32,466 nt of DNA from Bacteroides sp. (GCA_014801585.1 JAAVDX010000019.1:1-32466); one strand, 5' to 3'; numbered from the stretch's first letter, positions 14,971 to 24,540 are shown. Notes: a model not told the origin generated them from the sequence alone. Numbers and translations are program-made.

Positions 14971-16014
14971 CTATCGGTTGCCCGTGAGCAATCCTGTCAG
15001 TCGCGGGCAGTAGCTGCGCATTAATAGCCATACTCCGAATGGAATTACTATAAGTGTCGTGCAAGAAGCTGCAAAGGCCGCAACGACGCCCCACACATTT
15101 TCCAGACCGAATATTTTTACGTAGAAATCCCGGGTCAGCGTGAAGAAAAACTGATGAAGCGCGTAGATAAAGAATGTGGCGTTTACCAATAGGCTGAACC
15201 ATCGATTACGTATACATCTTACCAATCCGTTTGCAGCCGGCAGAATTGCAAAGAATCCTGCAAGTGCCTGCACAAGATTCAGACTGACCGGAGGATGGAC
15301 AAATCGGAGCCGATAGACCGAAAGTGCCACCCATGCAAAGATGCAAAGTAGTACGGTAAGAGGTGGGATATCCGGCATTTTTCGGGAGGCAAGAGCGAAG
15401 TAACCTCCTATGATAAAATACTGCATGCCGTATAGCTCAACACCTCCGAGGCAGATTATCAATAGGAAGGCAAGGAAAATCCAACGGTTGCGACAGATAC
15501 TGTAAGCCAATGGCGACAGGATTACGAAGATGATTAGATTCCTGATAAACCAAAAGGCTACCGCATAAGGATAACCGTCGGTCAGATTCCAGAATCCTTC
15601 CAAAATGCGAAGTATATCAGGATGTCCGTCAGTTACTATGCCGTAGGAGGGATAATTCAATAGGGTACATTTCAGCAATTGAAGAGCAAGTCCGGCAATA
15701 TTCCAAAGCAGATAGGGAATCAAGAGAGTCCGTATGCGTCTGACCGATTTCTGCTGATAGACATTCGATGTGAATTCGCTGACGTTAAGAAAATACAGGA
15801 AGCCTGATATGATAAAGAAGCACGGCACGTAGACGGCTCCGCAAGATCCCACAAAGAGATCCATCAGTAAGAGCCCGATGCGGCTTACCTCGCTCTTCTG
15901 CCCGGGAGATAACCCTACGCACACATTGGCATGGACCATGACAATCCCTATGATAAGCAGGAACTTATCAATGGCGATAGCTTTGTATGTGGGCGGAGTA
16001 GGTCGGGGTGTCAT
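14971..16014 (-). CDS. Acyltransferase-3 family membrane protein
   Basis: A 347-residue integral membrane protein with about ten helices. The N-terminus AIDKFLLIIGIVMVHANV corresponds to the first helix of acyltransferase-3 proteins (OafA/WecH type) with the likely catalytic histidine H28. Further family features are GSCGAVYVPCFFIISGFLYF and RIRTLLIPYLLWN. Such enzymes transfer acetyl or other acyl groups to surface sugars, lipid A or peptidoglycan. The substrate is unknown and no glycan cluster surrounds it. Its ATG is at 16014, divergent from the cation exchanger gene with about 225 bases between. Confidence 0.85.
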   Translation of the reverse strand: MTPRPTPPTYKAIAIDKFLLIIGIVMVHANVCVGLSPGQKSEVSRIGLLLMDLFVGSCGAVYVPCFFIISGFLYFLNVSEFTSNVYQQKSVRRIRTLLIPYLLWNIAGLALQLLKCTLLNYPSYGIVTDGHPDILRILEGFWNLTDGYPYAVAFWFIRNLIIFVILSPLAYSICRNRWIFLAFLLIICLGGVELYGMQYFIIGGYFALASRKMPDIPPLTVLLCIFAWVALSVYRLRFVHPPVSLNLVQALAGFFAILPAANGLVRCIRNRWFSLLVNATFFIYALHQFFFTLTRDFYVKIFGLENVWGVVAAFAASCTTLIVIPFGVWLLMRSYCPRLTGLLTGNR

Positions 16015-16062
16015 ATTCAGAGGGAGTAGATAGGAGAAGAGAGGGGAGTGAGGTTAATGGTG

Positions 16063-16070
16063 CAAATTTA
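16063..16070 (-). promoter_or_regulatory. Promoter (-7 box) for the acyltransferase gene
   Basis: Minus-strand TAAATTTG (16070 down to 16063) fits TAnnTTTG. No good TTTG is found at the usual distance upstream, so the -33 part is weak. The leader would be about 45 bases. Confidence 0.45.
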
Positions 16071-16113
16071 ATCAAAAAAAATCGTATAGCTGGGTAGTTT
16101 GTTATTTAAATTG

Positions 16114-16145
16114 GTTGTTGTGATAGGGAGAGTTTCGTAAATTTG
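16114..16145 (+). promoter_or_regulatory. Promoter for the cation exchanger gene
   Basis: GTTG (16114-16117), 20 bases, then TAAATTTG (16138-16145). Transcription would begin near 16150 and read into either candidate ATG (16192 or 16240). Confidence 0.55.
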
Positions 16146-16239
16146 AAAACCAATCAGGCCGTAAAGTGTTGAAAGAGTAGGGAGTTTAGATATGTTCTTG
16201 AGACCCTCTGAATGCGAAACTATTATAAACTTTACTCTT

Positions 16240-17385
16240 ATGATACATGACATTATATTCCTCATCCTCGGTTTGGTGCTATTGGTGGCAGGAGCTAACT
16301 TTGTCACTGATGGGGCAGTTGCGGTAGCCCGACGCTTCAAAGTGTCAAACCTGATAATAGGTCTGACCGTCGTAGCGCTGGGGAGCTCTATGCCGGATAT
16401 AGTGGTGTGCGTAGAGTCTGCCATAGAGCAAAAGACAGCGTTGGCGGTGGGTGAAGTCATCGGTGCCAATATCTTCGATCTTCTCCTTGCGGTAGGAGTA
16501 ATGGGAATAATCCGCCCCTGGAGCGTCAGTAGCGTGATGCGTAAGCAGGATCTTCCCATACTTTTCATCTCGTGTATCGCACTTTGGCTTGCTGGTGATA
16601 CCGTATTATTCGATGGTCAGTTGCATAATGTAATCGATCGTTCTTCGGGCACGATGCTGCTGATAATCTTCATATTCTATATGTGGTTTATGATTATCAG
16701 TTCACGAAAGGCTACCGGCCTGATAGCCTCTGCTCCGACTTCAACTGCCCCGACAGTTACCGCTTCTGAATCGGATCCGGCTGCCGTTCAGGCTTCTGCT
16801 GCCACCTCGGTTTCGACTGCCGGGTCAGGTCAGTCAGTGAGCCCTCGTTCGGCTCATGCAGGGATTGCAGTCTCACATTCATTCCGTGCTGAAATATCCG
16901 CCGTTGAAAACCGATACAACGCCTTGACGGGTAAGCAATGGTTCTGCTGGCTTTTGATCGCCTGCGGATTGGGTATGTTGGTGGTCGGAGGTAATTGGGT
17001 TGTCGACGGTGCAAGCGGCCTCGCACTGAAAGTCGGTATGAGTCAGGGGTTGGTGGCTCTGACAGTGGTAGCTATCGGTAATTCTCTGCCAGATATCGTC
17101 ACTTCCGTCACTGCCACTCTGAAGGGAGCCAACGGTATTGCATTCGGCAATCTGGTGGGTGCATGTATCATCAACGCCCTGTTAGCGTTAGGCATCAGTT
17201 CGGCGATAACACCATTAAGCGCCGACACAATAGGTTTTGTAGATTATATCACTCTTGTCGGTGCGGCGGCACTGTTGTGGATTGTGCCGTTGCTGACTCC
17301 GAAACATCGCATCGGACGATTATTCGGCATGGTGCTCTGTCTGCTCTACGCGGCTTATATGGTGTTTACCGTAATAAGAGGCTGA
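16240..17385 (+). CDS. CaCA-family Na+/Ca2+ (or K+) exchanger, YrbG-like
   Basis: A 381-residue inner-membrane protein with two inverted alpha-repeats, the hallmark of the Ca2+/cation antiporter superfamily. Repeat one has GSSMPD (48-53) followed by GEVIGANIFDLLLAVG. Repeat two has GNSLPD (280-285) followed by GNLVGACIINALLALG. The usual acidic Glu in G-T-S-x-P-E is Asp in both repeats. A long Ala/Ser/Thr-rich cytoplasmic loop (about 170-225) joins the halves. It probably extrudes Ca2+ against Na+ or H+. The ATG at 16240 places the first helix at the N-terminus as in relatives; an earlier ATG at 16192 would add 16 polar residues. Confidence 0.85.
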   Translation: MIHDIIFLILGLVLLVAGANFVTDGAVAVARRFKVSNLIIGLTVVALGSSMPDIVVCVESAIEQKTALAVGEVIGANIFDLLLAVGVMGIIRPWSVSSVMRKQDLPILFISCIALWLAGDTVLFDGQLHNVIDRSSGTMLLIIFIFYMWFMIISSRKATGLIASAPTSTAPTVTASESDPAAVQASAATSVSTAGSGQSVSPRSAHAGIAVSHSFRAEISAVENRYNALTGKQWFCWLLIACGLGMLVVGGNWVVDGASGLALKVGMSQGLVALTVVAIGNSLPDIVTSVTATLKGANGIAFGNLVGACIINALLALGISSAITPLSADTIGFVDYITLVGAAALLWIVPLLTPKHRIGRLFGMVLCLLYAAYMVFTVIRG

Positions 17386-17461
17386 CAGACTATCTTACCC
17401 GACCTCTCATGCAAGAGTTAAAGGTTGCGTATCGGAGATTTAGCGAAAGAATGTAAAAAAT

Positions 17462-17660
17462 TTAGAGAGTGTTTTAATTTAAATGATTTTAGCACAAAGA
17501 GAGATTTTGGGATGATTTTTCAAAGTTGAAGAGGGAGCGATGCAGGCATCGCGACCGATGAAATCTTTGGAAAAGCGCCCAAAAGATCCTTTGTGATGAA
17601 ATCAAAAATTTCTAGACCTCTCTGAACATTAAATTTGATTTAAATTCAAACACTCTCTAA
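17462..17660 (-). repeat. Palindromic MITE/REP-like element, copy 2
   Basis: A 199-base element bounded by inverted repeats: TTAGAGAGTGTTT (17462-17474) is perfectly complementary to 17648-17660, and the match extends through AATTTAAAT to 23 bp with one mismatch. The interior is also near-palindromic: GCACAAAGAGAGATTTTGGG on the left mirrors the CCCAAAAGATCCTTTGTGATG stretch on the right, and the tip is a perfect hairpin GCGATGC-AG-GCATCGC. It is the reverse-complement counterpart of copy 1. Its right end lies five bases before the msrAB ATG, so the promoter of that gene is probably inside it (TAAATTTG at 17630-17637). No coding capacity. Confidence 0.75.
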
Positions 17661-17665
17661 GATTT

Positions 17666-18607
17666 ATGAAGAAGACGATATATTTGGCGGGAGGATGTTT
17701 TTGGGGAACTGAACATCTGTTTTCACTCATCGACGGTGTGGAAAAGACACAGGTCGGTTATGCCAATAGCGACGTCCCCGATCCCTCCTATAAGATGGTA
17801 TGCACAGGCCGAACGGGAGCAGCCGAGACGGTTGAGGTGGTGTATGACGATACGAAAATCGGTCTGTCGGAACTCTTGATAATCTATTTCCGGAGTATTG
17901 ACCCGACCTCTGTTAATCGTCAGGGAAATGACGTCGGTTCGCAATATCGCACCGGAATCTATTATGTGGATACGGAGGATCTGCCCGTGATTGAGGCAGT
18001 GGTGGCTACTGTGGCCCGGCGCTATGCCGAACCCCTTGCCGTAGAAGTGGAGCCACTTCGAAACTTCTATCCGGCAGAACTTTATCATCAGGAGTATCTT
18101 TATAAGAATCCGGGAGGATATTGCCATATCGACCCGACGCTTTTCAGAGAGGTGAAGAATAGAAAAAGCGTTGCTAACGAGAAGACCGAACTTCGGGCGC
18201 GTCTTACACCGTTGCAATGGGAGGTGACACAGAACGGTGCGACTGAGCAACCATTTATTAATGAATATGATCATGAATTCCGGCCGGGAATCTACGTCGA
18301 TATCACTGACGGGACTCCACTTTTCATATCGTCGAAGAAATATGACTCAGGGTGTGGCTGGCCGGCCTTCAGCAGGCCGATAGATTGTTCTCTGATTACG
18401 GAGCATCGAGACACATCTTTCGGCAGGGAGAGAATAGAAGTGCGTTCGGCTTCGAGCGGTGCGCACTTAGGACATGTCTTCCCCGACGGACCGATTACGG
18501 ACGGCGGACAACGCTACTGTATCAACTCGGCTTCTCTACGGTTTATCCCCAAGTCGGAGATGGCAGCCGCAGGGTATGCCGATTATATTCCGCTGCTGGA
18601 AAAGTAA
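17666..18607 (+). CDS. msrAB: Bifunctional methionine sulfoxide reductase MsrA-MsrB
   Basis: A 313-residue fusion. The MsrA domain (about 1-155) starts with [11 protein letters not shown]; Cys11 is the catalytic cysteine, and Cys153 in GGYCHIDP is a candidate resolving cysteine. The MsrB domain (about 175-305) has [37 protein letters not shown] and RYCINSASL with the catalytic Cys285. The two zinc-binding CxxC pairs of some MsrB proteins are absent. The enzyme reduces S- and R-forms of methionine sulfoxide in proteins, repairing oxidative damage. No signal peptide, so it is cytoplasmic. Single gene; the palindromic element abuts its start. Confidence 0.93.
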   Translation: MKKTIYLAGGCFWGTEHLFSLIDGVEKTQVGYANSDVPDPSYKMVCTGRTGAAETVEVVYDDTKIGLSELLIIYFRSIDPTSVNRQGNDVGSQYRTGIYYVDTEDLPVIEAVVATVARRYAEPLAVEVEPLRNFYPAELYHQEYLYKNPGGYCHIDPTLFREVKNRKSVANEKTELRARLTPLQWEVTQNGATEQPFINEYDHEFRPGIYVDITDGTPLFISSKKYDSGCGWPAFSRPIDCSLITEHRDTSFGRERIEVRSASSGAHLGHVFPDGPITDGGQRYCINSASLRFIPKSEMAAAGYADYIPLLEK

Positions 18608-18674
18608 CAGCTATAAATGGAGATTCATAGGGGCTTATATTCAAGAACTCCGATTGATAATCAAAAAATTGTTG

Positions 18675-18682
18675 TATCTTTG
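18675..18682 (+). promoter_or_regulatory. Promoter (-7 box) for the DUF6377 regulator
   Basis: TATCTTTG followed by C is a perfect Bacteroidetes -7 box. An ATTG at 18653-18656 lies 18 bases upstream as a poor -33 box. Leader length would be about 35 bases. Confidence 0.55.
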
Positions 18683-18723
18683 CAGTTCATAGAGAGTATT
18701 TTTACTTTTAAGCAAAGATAATT

Positions 18724-20292
18724 ATGCGTTTAGAGTGGAAATGGATAGTGATGATTATGCTTTTGGCAGTTATGCCGGAGGCCGGGGGAGCGCGTGATTA
18801 TTCGCTTCAGGGGCTTGACAAGGCGCTATCGGGAGATTTTATTCTGCGTAAAAGTCAACGACTTGACTCGTTGGGGAGAAGGGCCCGAAGTCGTAAAGAT
18901 GCCGCAATATTTCGTGAACTTGCGGGAGAATACAGTAATTTTAATCTGGATTCGGCCCTCTATTATAATTCATTGGCAAGAAAAGCGGCGCTCGACAGAG
19001 AGGAGGAGGGGAGAGCCCTGCTTCAGCTCGCAGGATTGTATAACTCCTCATTGCTGATGTATAAGGAGGCTTCAGAGATATTCGGGAATCTGAAGCCTGA
19101 TATGGCTGATGAGACATTCCGGAAAGACTATTTCGTGTTGGGAGTGCAGATGTATCGTAATCTTGAGCGTCTCGCTCCGGAAGACTCGATGCGCCGGCAT
19201 TACGGGCGAATCAAGCAGGCATTCAGAGACTCCGTGATGCTACTTTCACCGGATGAGCGGTTTATCCGCGCCAACGAGCTACTTGATGCCGGGCAGCCGG
19301 CGGGAGTGCTGAAACTTTTTGAGAAAGAATTGTCGGATGATAAATATTCCTCATCGTCGGGAGCTGTATATCATCTGATTTCCCGGGCGTATGAGCGTCT
19401 TGGCGATAGGGATAAGGAGATGGATTATCTTGCGAAGGCAGCTCAGGCAGATATAGAAAACGGAGTGAGAGAATATCTGGCCCTTCCGCAGTTGGCTTTA
19501 CGTCTGTATGAGGATGGAGACGTAACCAGGGCCTATCAATATATGCAACGTTCGATAGAAGACGCAAAAGAGTGTGGGGCGAGAGTAAGGCTTTTCGATA
19601 TGGCAGAGACCGTCTCTGCCATTTCGGATGCCTATGCAGCGCGTCAGCGTTCGGCAAGCCGAAAACTTTGGCTGATGCTGATTCTGGTGGGAGTAATGTT
19701 GGGGATAGTAGGAGTGGCTCTCTATTATGCCCGTCAGCGCAACCGGCTTCTGAGTCAGGCCAGGACGGAATTAGAGGAGGGCAACCGCAGGCTGGCGGCG
19801 GCCGGAAATGTGAGGGAAAAATATGTAAGACGTTTTATAAACCTCAGTCGGGAATATCTTGAGGAACTCGACAACTATCGCACGCGACTCTTTAAGATCG
19901 GAGCCAAACGCAATTTTGATGCTCTCTTTTCGGCAATCAAATCATCAGAGATAATCGACACGACAACCTCAACCTTCTTCGCAAGTTTCGATAAGGCCTT
20001 TCTTGAATTATATCCCGATTTTATAGAGGAATTCAACTCGTATCTGCGTCCGGAGGAGAGAATCGAACTGAATGATCCGCACACTCTGAATACGGAACTC
20101 CGTATCTTCGCGCTGATGAAGCTCGGAGTCACAGAGAGCGCAGAAATCGCCCGCTTCCTTCATTGCTCGCAATCGACGGTGTATAATTACCGCACGCGTT
20201 ATCGGTCGCGCGCAATAGATCGGGAGGCATTCGTCAGTCATTTCTTTACAGGAGTCGGGACGACTTCGGAGGTTGCTGACGGAGGCCGGTAA
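18724..20292 (+). CDS. DUF6377-type membrane regulator with TPR sensor and HTH
   Basis: A 522-residue protein with a signal peptide (about 1-23), a periplasmic helical region resembling tetratricopeptide repeats (about 30-310), one transmembrane helix (about 316-338, LWLMLILVGVMLGIVGVALYY), a coiled-coil linker, and a cytoplasmic C-terminal part ending in a LuxR-like helix-turn-helix (about 467-497, GVTESAEIARFLHCSQSTVYNYRTRYRSR). This architecture is that of Bacteroidetes DUF6377 regulators commonly located beside polysaccharide-utilisation genes. It probably senses a signal across the inner membrane and activates the two large secreted-protein genes downstream. CCCCTACA repeats upstream of the next gene are candidate binding sites (inference). 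Confidence 0.85.
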   Translation: MRLEWKWIVMIMLLAVMPEAGGARDYSLQGLDKALSGDFILRKSQRLDSLGRRARSRKDAAIFRELAGEYSNFNLDSALYYNSLARKAALDREEEGRALLQLAGLYNSSLLMYKEASEIFGNLKPDMADETFRKDYFVLGVQMYRNLERLAPEDSMRRHYGRIKQAFRDSVMLLSPDERFIRANELLDAGQPAGVLKLFEKELSDDKYSSSSGAVYHLISRAYERLGDRDKEMDYLAKAAQADIENGVREYLALPQLALRLYEDGDVTRAYQYMQRSIEDAKECGARVRLFDMAETVSAISDAYAARQRSASRKLWLMLILVGVMLGIVGVALYYARQRNRLLSQARTELEEGNRRLAAAGNVREKYVRRFINLSREYLEELDNYRTRLFKIGAKRNFDALFSAIKSSEIIDTTTSTFFASFDKAFLELYPDFIEEFNSYLRPEERIELNDPHTLNTELRIFALMKLGVTESAEIARFLHCSQSTVYNYRTRYRSRAIDREAFVSHFFTGVGTTSEVADGGR

Positions 20293-20360
20293 AGAGGGTG
20301 AAATCTTAGTTATTTCAAGCTGAGAATTTGTTGTCATATGTCATTTTCACACTCATTATA

Positions 20361-20436
20361 CCCCTACAATAACGCTTTGTATTAACATTGTCAATACCTT
20401 ATAAATCAGAGGATTAATATTTATATAACCCCTACA
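20361..20436 (+). promoter_or_regulatory. Candidate operator: two CCCCTACA direct repeats
   Basis: CCCCTACA occurs at 20361-20368 and 20429-20436, each preceded by TTATA or TTATATAA. The second copy lies 16 bases upstream of the -33 box of the next promoter. The spacing (68 bp) and position suit an activator site for the adjacent DUF6377 regulator. Confidence 0.45.
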
Positions 20437-20451
20437 TTCCCATTCTAACCG

Positions 20452-20483
20452 CTTGACCGGGGTTTCATCATGCATTAATTTTG
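20452..20483 (+). promoter_or_regulatory. Promoter for the modular SGNH protein gene
   Basis: CTTG (20452-20455), 20 bases, then TAATTTTG (20476-20483). The leader to the ATG at 20538 is about 50 bases. The longer frame starting with TTG at 20481 falls in the -7 box and is not a true start. Confidence 0.65.
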
Positions 20484-20537
20484 CCGGCGAGTCTTCAAGA
20501 CTGCAAAAATGATTACCTTAAAAATTCAAACTATCAT

Positions 20538-23500
20538 ATGAACAAACTCTGCACTCTTGCACTCGCAGGTATGCTTACGGCAGCATTAAATGTCGGGGCA
20601 GTGGCTCCTCATTCGGTAGGACCGGAGAAGCCAAACGTCAGCGAGAACTTTAATTCAATGTGGGATGCGGCAGCCTCTGACGGTTTGCTTACACTTCCTT
20701 CAGGCTGGGCCATAGATCGTAATCTGACGGCTCCGCGCGTGGTAGGCAACTGGGCGGATGCAACAGCCGAGGTTATGTATGCCGGTGGTGTGTCGCTCGC
20801 TTCCAATGCCAAGAACGGGACATGGAATTTCGGTAGTTCGTCCGATCCCACGGACCGTGCTATCGGCGGACTGACCACGACGGTAAGCGGCGGAACGCGC
20901 GGTGTATCTCTCATGACGGCGCTGACCAACGATGCCGACGCCCCCATAGATCGTCTGCAGATATCCTACAATATTGAGAAATATCGTAAAGGCGCGAATG
21001 CGGCAGGATTTGCTGTGCAACTTTATTATTCACTCGATGGCACCAACTGGGTGTCGGCCGGTGATAATTTCCGCAACTATTTCGATCCGGATTCAGAGAC
21101 TAACGGTGATCCTATAGTACCGATAACCACAACGGCCGTTGCTCCCAAATGGCTTATGGCCGACGTGGCACCCGGCGCCACAATATATCTGGCATGGAAT
21201 ATCTCAGTAGCTACCGGGGCGACTCCTGACAAGGCGCCCGGACTGGCAATTGATGATATTGATATAACAGCCTCATTCTCTCAAGGCTCTTCTTCATATC
21301 TTCTCATAGAGAATGCCCTTAAGGCAAAAACTCTCACCGTCTATTCTCCCTCGGGTGATACGTTCGGCGCTGCCCCGGGTGTAGGGTCAACGCTTGAGAA
21401 GGTAGTCAATGGAGTCAGCTATGGTGTATGGGACATCGCAGGCGCGATCCCGGCAGACGTAATCGCTGTGGCCAACGGGGAGCCGTATGGACCGGTAGCG
21501 ATGAATCCGAGCGGCGACACTTATCTTTGTCTCTCCTCAGAAGGCCTTAATATTATAGCTAACCCTGATGAATATACCGGATGGGTTGACCCCAACCGTC
21601 CTCCTTTCGTGGCCTCAGGCATCTATCTGCGCGGAGAGGTCAACTCATGGGGTGCAGATTCGGAATGGGAATTTTCAAAGGAGGCTGAGAATACCTACGT
21701 TCTCTATAACAAGACACTCAGCGGACAGTTTAAGATTGCCGACAGCAGTTGGTCGTGGACGTGCAATTATGGTTCGAACGGTTCGAACATCATGGTGGAC
21801 TCTCCTTACGGAATGGTAGCGGGGACGGATGCCAACGTATCATGCGGATCCTACGTTTTCGATTGTAAGCGCATTGTGCTGACAATAGCGGATGGAAATG
21901 CGACGCTGCTTCTTGAGGCGGACGATGACGACAGCAATCTCACGTCAGTCTATGTCTATGGCGACTTCAACGACTGGAACTATATGTCGACTGCGGGGGA
22001 ACTGAAACTTGACGAAGCAGACGGTCGGTTCAAGGGTCAGATCTCAATGAAAGCCGGCGCTGACGGAATGTCGCACTGGCGCATATATCAGCGTCCGGGG
22101 CTCAGCGGGGCATGGGGTCTTGCGGCAGATGCGACAGAGGCCTCACTTACGGGCACTCTGCTTAAAGGAGAAACCGGCAATGTAGCCACTGCTCCCGCTA
22201 CATATCTCGTAAGCTTCTCCCTCTCCGACGGTGGTTACACGTTGACAGCCGTGGATGCTGCTCCGGCTCTTATGACGCTTAATCCGGCGGAGGTAGTGCT
22301 GACTCCGGAGAATCCGAAGAGTATTAAGGTGCTTTCTCTCAACAACAGTCTTATCCACTACAACGATCAGGACTACGTATTCAACGATATCGCCAAGGCT
22401 ATGGGCGTCGATGCCTCATGGACGAAGCATACAAACCTTGGCAAACCGCTCAGCTACCACTGGGGAGAGGGTGACGGTCTGGCCGAAGACGGCACTCCGG
22501 GTGCTAAGATGATGATCAGATCAGATGCCTGGTCGCACATCATCCTGCAGGAACAGAGCTCGCTTCCCCGCACAAATCCCGAAACATTCCGCAACTCCGT
22601 GGCACAATGGATGGAATATATCCGTCAGTATTGTCCCAACCCGAATGCGCAGGTAATTATTCCCGTCAACTGGGCTTATAGCAGTGATCTTGATAATTTC
22701 CATGCTTATAACGAGCGCTTTCTTGAAGTATATGCGGAAGTAGCTTCCGAACTCGGAGCGGTAGTTGTGCCCGTAGCTTCAGCTTACGACAATGTATATG
22801 CCAAAGATGGTAAGGAGGAATTGATGACATGGTTCTCCGACGATCGCCATCCCACGCCCAAAGCTACTTATATGGCGGCCTGCATGGAATTCGGTGCTAT
22901 CACGGCTACTGACCCTGCCACAATTACTTACGAGCTTCCCGGCATATCCGCTACAGAGGCTGCTAAGATGCGCAGCTATGCTTCCGAAGCGCTCGCCGGC
23001 TACGACAACGCAGTGAAGCATCTCGAGGGCACAATACGTTTCGAAGCCAAGATCTATGATGATTTCGGAATTGAAATGCCCGCAGACAAGGTGGAATACA
23101 CTGTAAGCGGAGGTGGCACAATATCTCCTGAAGGTGTGTTTACATCCGATGGTACACGCGGAGAATTTACGCTTACTGCAAAGAGCGGTGATTTCGTGAA
23201 GACAGCTCTCATCAAGGTTGCTGACCACTCGACAGAGGTGATGACTTATCCCTCTATCCGACTCAATGCTGACAATCTTACGGCTTCTGAAGACTTCGAT
23301 TCGATGGGTACTGCCGCGGATGCAACTCTTCCCGAGGCTTGGCGCATAGATCGCCAGACGGTGGCTCCCCGCACACTCGGCACGTTTGCGACAGCACAGG
23401 AGCAGACTGCCAATGCAGGAGGCGTCTCACTCCCTTCGAATGCCAAGAACGGTCTCTGGAACTTCGGGGCTACTGACGGCATAGACCGTGCGCCGGGTGG

Positions 23501-24422
23501 TATCACTACGGGGGTAGCCGACGGTACACGTGCAGTGAATATCTATACCCATCTGCTCAACGACGGCCGCAAACCGCTCGAAAAAGTAAAGGTGGCCTAT
23601 GACGTTGAGAAATATCGCAAGGGTAACAATGCCGCCGGATTCAGAGTACAGTTGTATTACTCATATGACGGACGCAACTGGGAGAGCGCAGGTGAGGACT
23701 TCCGTACGGACATTGCGCCGGATGCAGCTACAGAAGGGTATGCTGACGTTCCGGGCGAGACTTATCCGATGGAGGCAGTGCTGCCCGTATCTCTCGGAGC
23801 CGGACTCGATCTTTATCTGGCATGGAATATCTCAGTGGCATCCGGAGATGCAGCTCAGGGAGCACCGGCTCTTGCCATCGACAATGTACGCTTTGAGGGA
23901 AGTCTGCCGGCAGTTCCCGAGACACTCTATCGCATTTACGTAGACAATGCCACTACCTGGGATGCAATCGGACTCTATGCATGGGGCGATAGTGAAATCT
24001 TCGGGACATGGCCCGGTCAGGCGCCGATTGACGAGATTGTGGCAGAAGGAGTGACCTACACGGTATTCGGACTTGACGCCGACGGAGGAAGTTTTAATCT
24101 TATCTTCAACAACTGGAACAACAACAAGCAGTTGCCCGACTTCAACATCACAGCCAATCGCGACTACTGGTTGCACATTGATGATGAGAAAGTGACGGAG
24201 CTTCAGATGGTATCTGTAGCCGAGGTGGAAGATTCCGAGGAGGCAATGACTCTGAAAGGCCGGGTGCTCAGCACTTCCGATATGGGGCAGGTAGAGGTTT
24301 TTACGACAGATGGCCGTAAGGTGGCCGCAGGAAAAGGACCGGAAATCGATCTTTCCCATCTTGCATCAGGTCTTTACGTAGCCGTCAGTCAGAAAGCTGC
24401 CCGTAAGATATTACTTCATTAA
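20538..24422 (+). CDS. Large T9SS-secreted SGNH/carbohydrate-binding protein
   Basis: A 1294-residue modular protein. Order: signal peptide (1-21); beta-sandwich module A (about 35-246); two or three SusE/F- or starch-binding-like modules (about 252-575, with YLRGEVNSWG and VYVYGDFNDWN); an SGNH/DUF4886-like hydrolase domain (about 598-795) with candidate nucleophile S604 in LNNS, N in VIIPVNW and the D768-x-x-H771 pair in DDRHP; an Ig-like domain (about 831-898); beta-sandwich module B (about 916-1125), a diverged copy of A; a CBM26-like domain (about 1128-1218, WPGQ and IFNNWN); and a T9SS-type C-terminal domain (about 1240-1294, HLASGLYVAV). It probably acts on the cell surface as a deacetylase or esterase on a glycan, with the GH81 gene downstream. 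The substrate is unproven. Confidence 0.8.
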   Translation: MNKLCTLALAGMLTAALNVGAVAPHSVGPEKPNVSENFNSMWDAAASDGLLTLPSGWAIDRNLTAPRVVGNWADATAEVMYAGGVSLASNAKNGTWNFGSSSDPTDRAIGGLTTTVSGGTRGVSLMTALTNDADAPIDRLQISYNIEKYRKGANAAGFAVQLYYSLDGTNWVSAGDNFRNYFDPDSETNGDPIVPITTTAVAPKWLMADVAPGATIYLAWNISVATGATPDKAPGLAIDDIDITASFSQGSSSYLLIENALKAKTLTVYSPSGDTFGAAPGVGSTLEKVVNGVSYGVWDIAGAIPADVIAVANGEPYGPVAMNPSGDTYLCLSSEGLNIIANPDEYTGWVDPNRPPFVASGIYLRGEVNSWGADSEWEFSKEAENTYVLYNKTLSGQFKIADSSWSWTCNYGSNGSNIMVDSPYGMVAGTDANVSCGSYVFDCKRIVLTIADGNATLLLEADDDDSNLTSVYVYGDFNDWNYMSTAGELKLDEADGRFKGQISMKAGADGMSHWRIYQRPGLSGAWGLAADATEASLTGTLLKGETGNVATAPATYLVSFSLSDGGYTLTAVDAAPALMTLNPAEVVLTPENPKSIKVLSLNNSLIHYNDQDYVFNDIAKAMGVDASWTKHTNLGKPLSYHWGEGDGLAEDGTPGAKMMIRSDAWSHIILQEQSSLPRTNPETFRNSVAQWMEYIRQYCPNPNAQVIIPVNWAYSSDLDNFHAYNERFLEVYAEVASELGAVVVPVASAYDNVYAKDGKEELMTWFSDDRHPTPKATYMAACMEFGAITATDPATITYELPGISATEAAKMRSYASEALAGYDNAVKHLEGTIRFEAKIYDDFGIEMPADKVEYTVSGGGTISPEGVFTSDGTRGEFTLTAKSGDFVKTALIKVADHSTEVMTYPSIRLNADNLTASEDFDSMGTAADATLPEAWRIDRQTVAPRTLGTFATAQEQTANAGGVSLPSNAKNGLWNFGATDGIDRAPGGITTGVADGTRAVNIYTHLLNDGRKPLEKVKVAYDVEKYRKGNNAAGFRVQLYYSYDGRNWESAGEDFRTDIAPDAATEGYADVPGETYPMEAVLPVSLGAGLDLYLAWNISVASGDAAQGAPALAIDNVRFEGSLPAVPETLYRIYVDNATTWDAIGLYAWGDSEIFGTWPGQAPIDEIVAEGVTYTVFGLDADGGSFNLIFNNWNNNKQLPDFNITANRDYWLHIDDEKVTELQMVSVAEVEDSEEAMTLKGRVLSTSDMGQVEVFTTDGRKVAAGKGPEIDLSHLASGLYVAVSQKAARKILLH

Positions 24423-24430
24423 ACAAGAAG

Positions 24431-24472
24431 TAATAAGTATTAAGTATTAAGTATTAAGTAATAAGTAGTAAA
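24431..24472 (+). repeat. 7-bp tandem repeat
   Basis: Six heptamers in a row: TAATAAG, three copies of TATTAAG, TAATAAG and TAGTAAA. It begins nine bases after the stop of the large SGNH gene. Its length may vary between strains; no function is evident. Confidence 0.75.
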
Positions 24473-24540
24473 AGCTACTTTAGGGTTGAACTTGGTACAC
24501 TTGGATAAATTATAATCATTAAAATTATAAGAATCATAAT

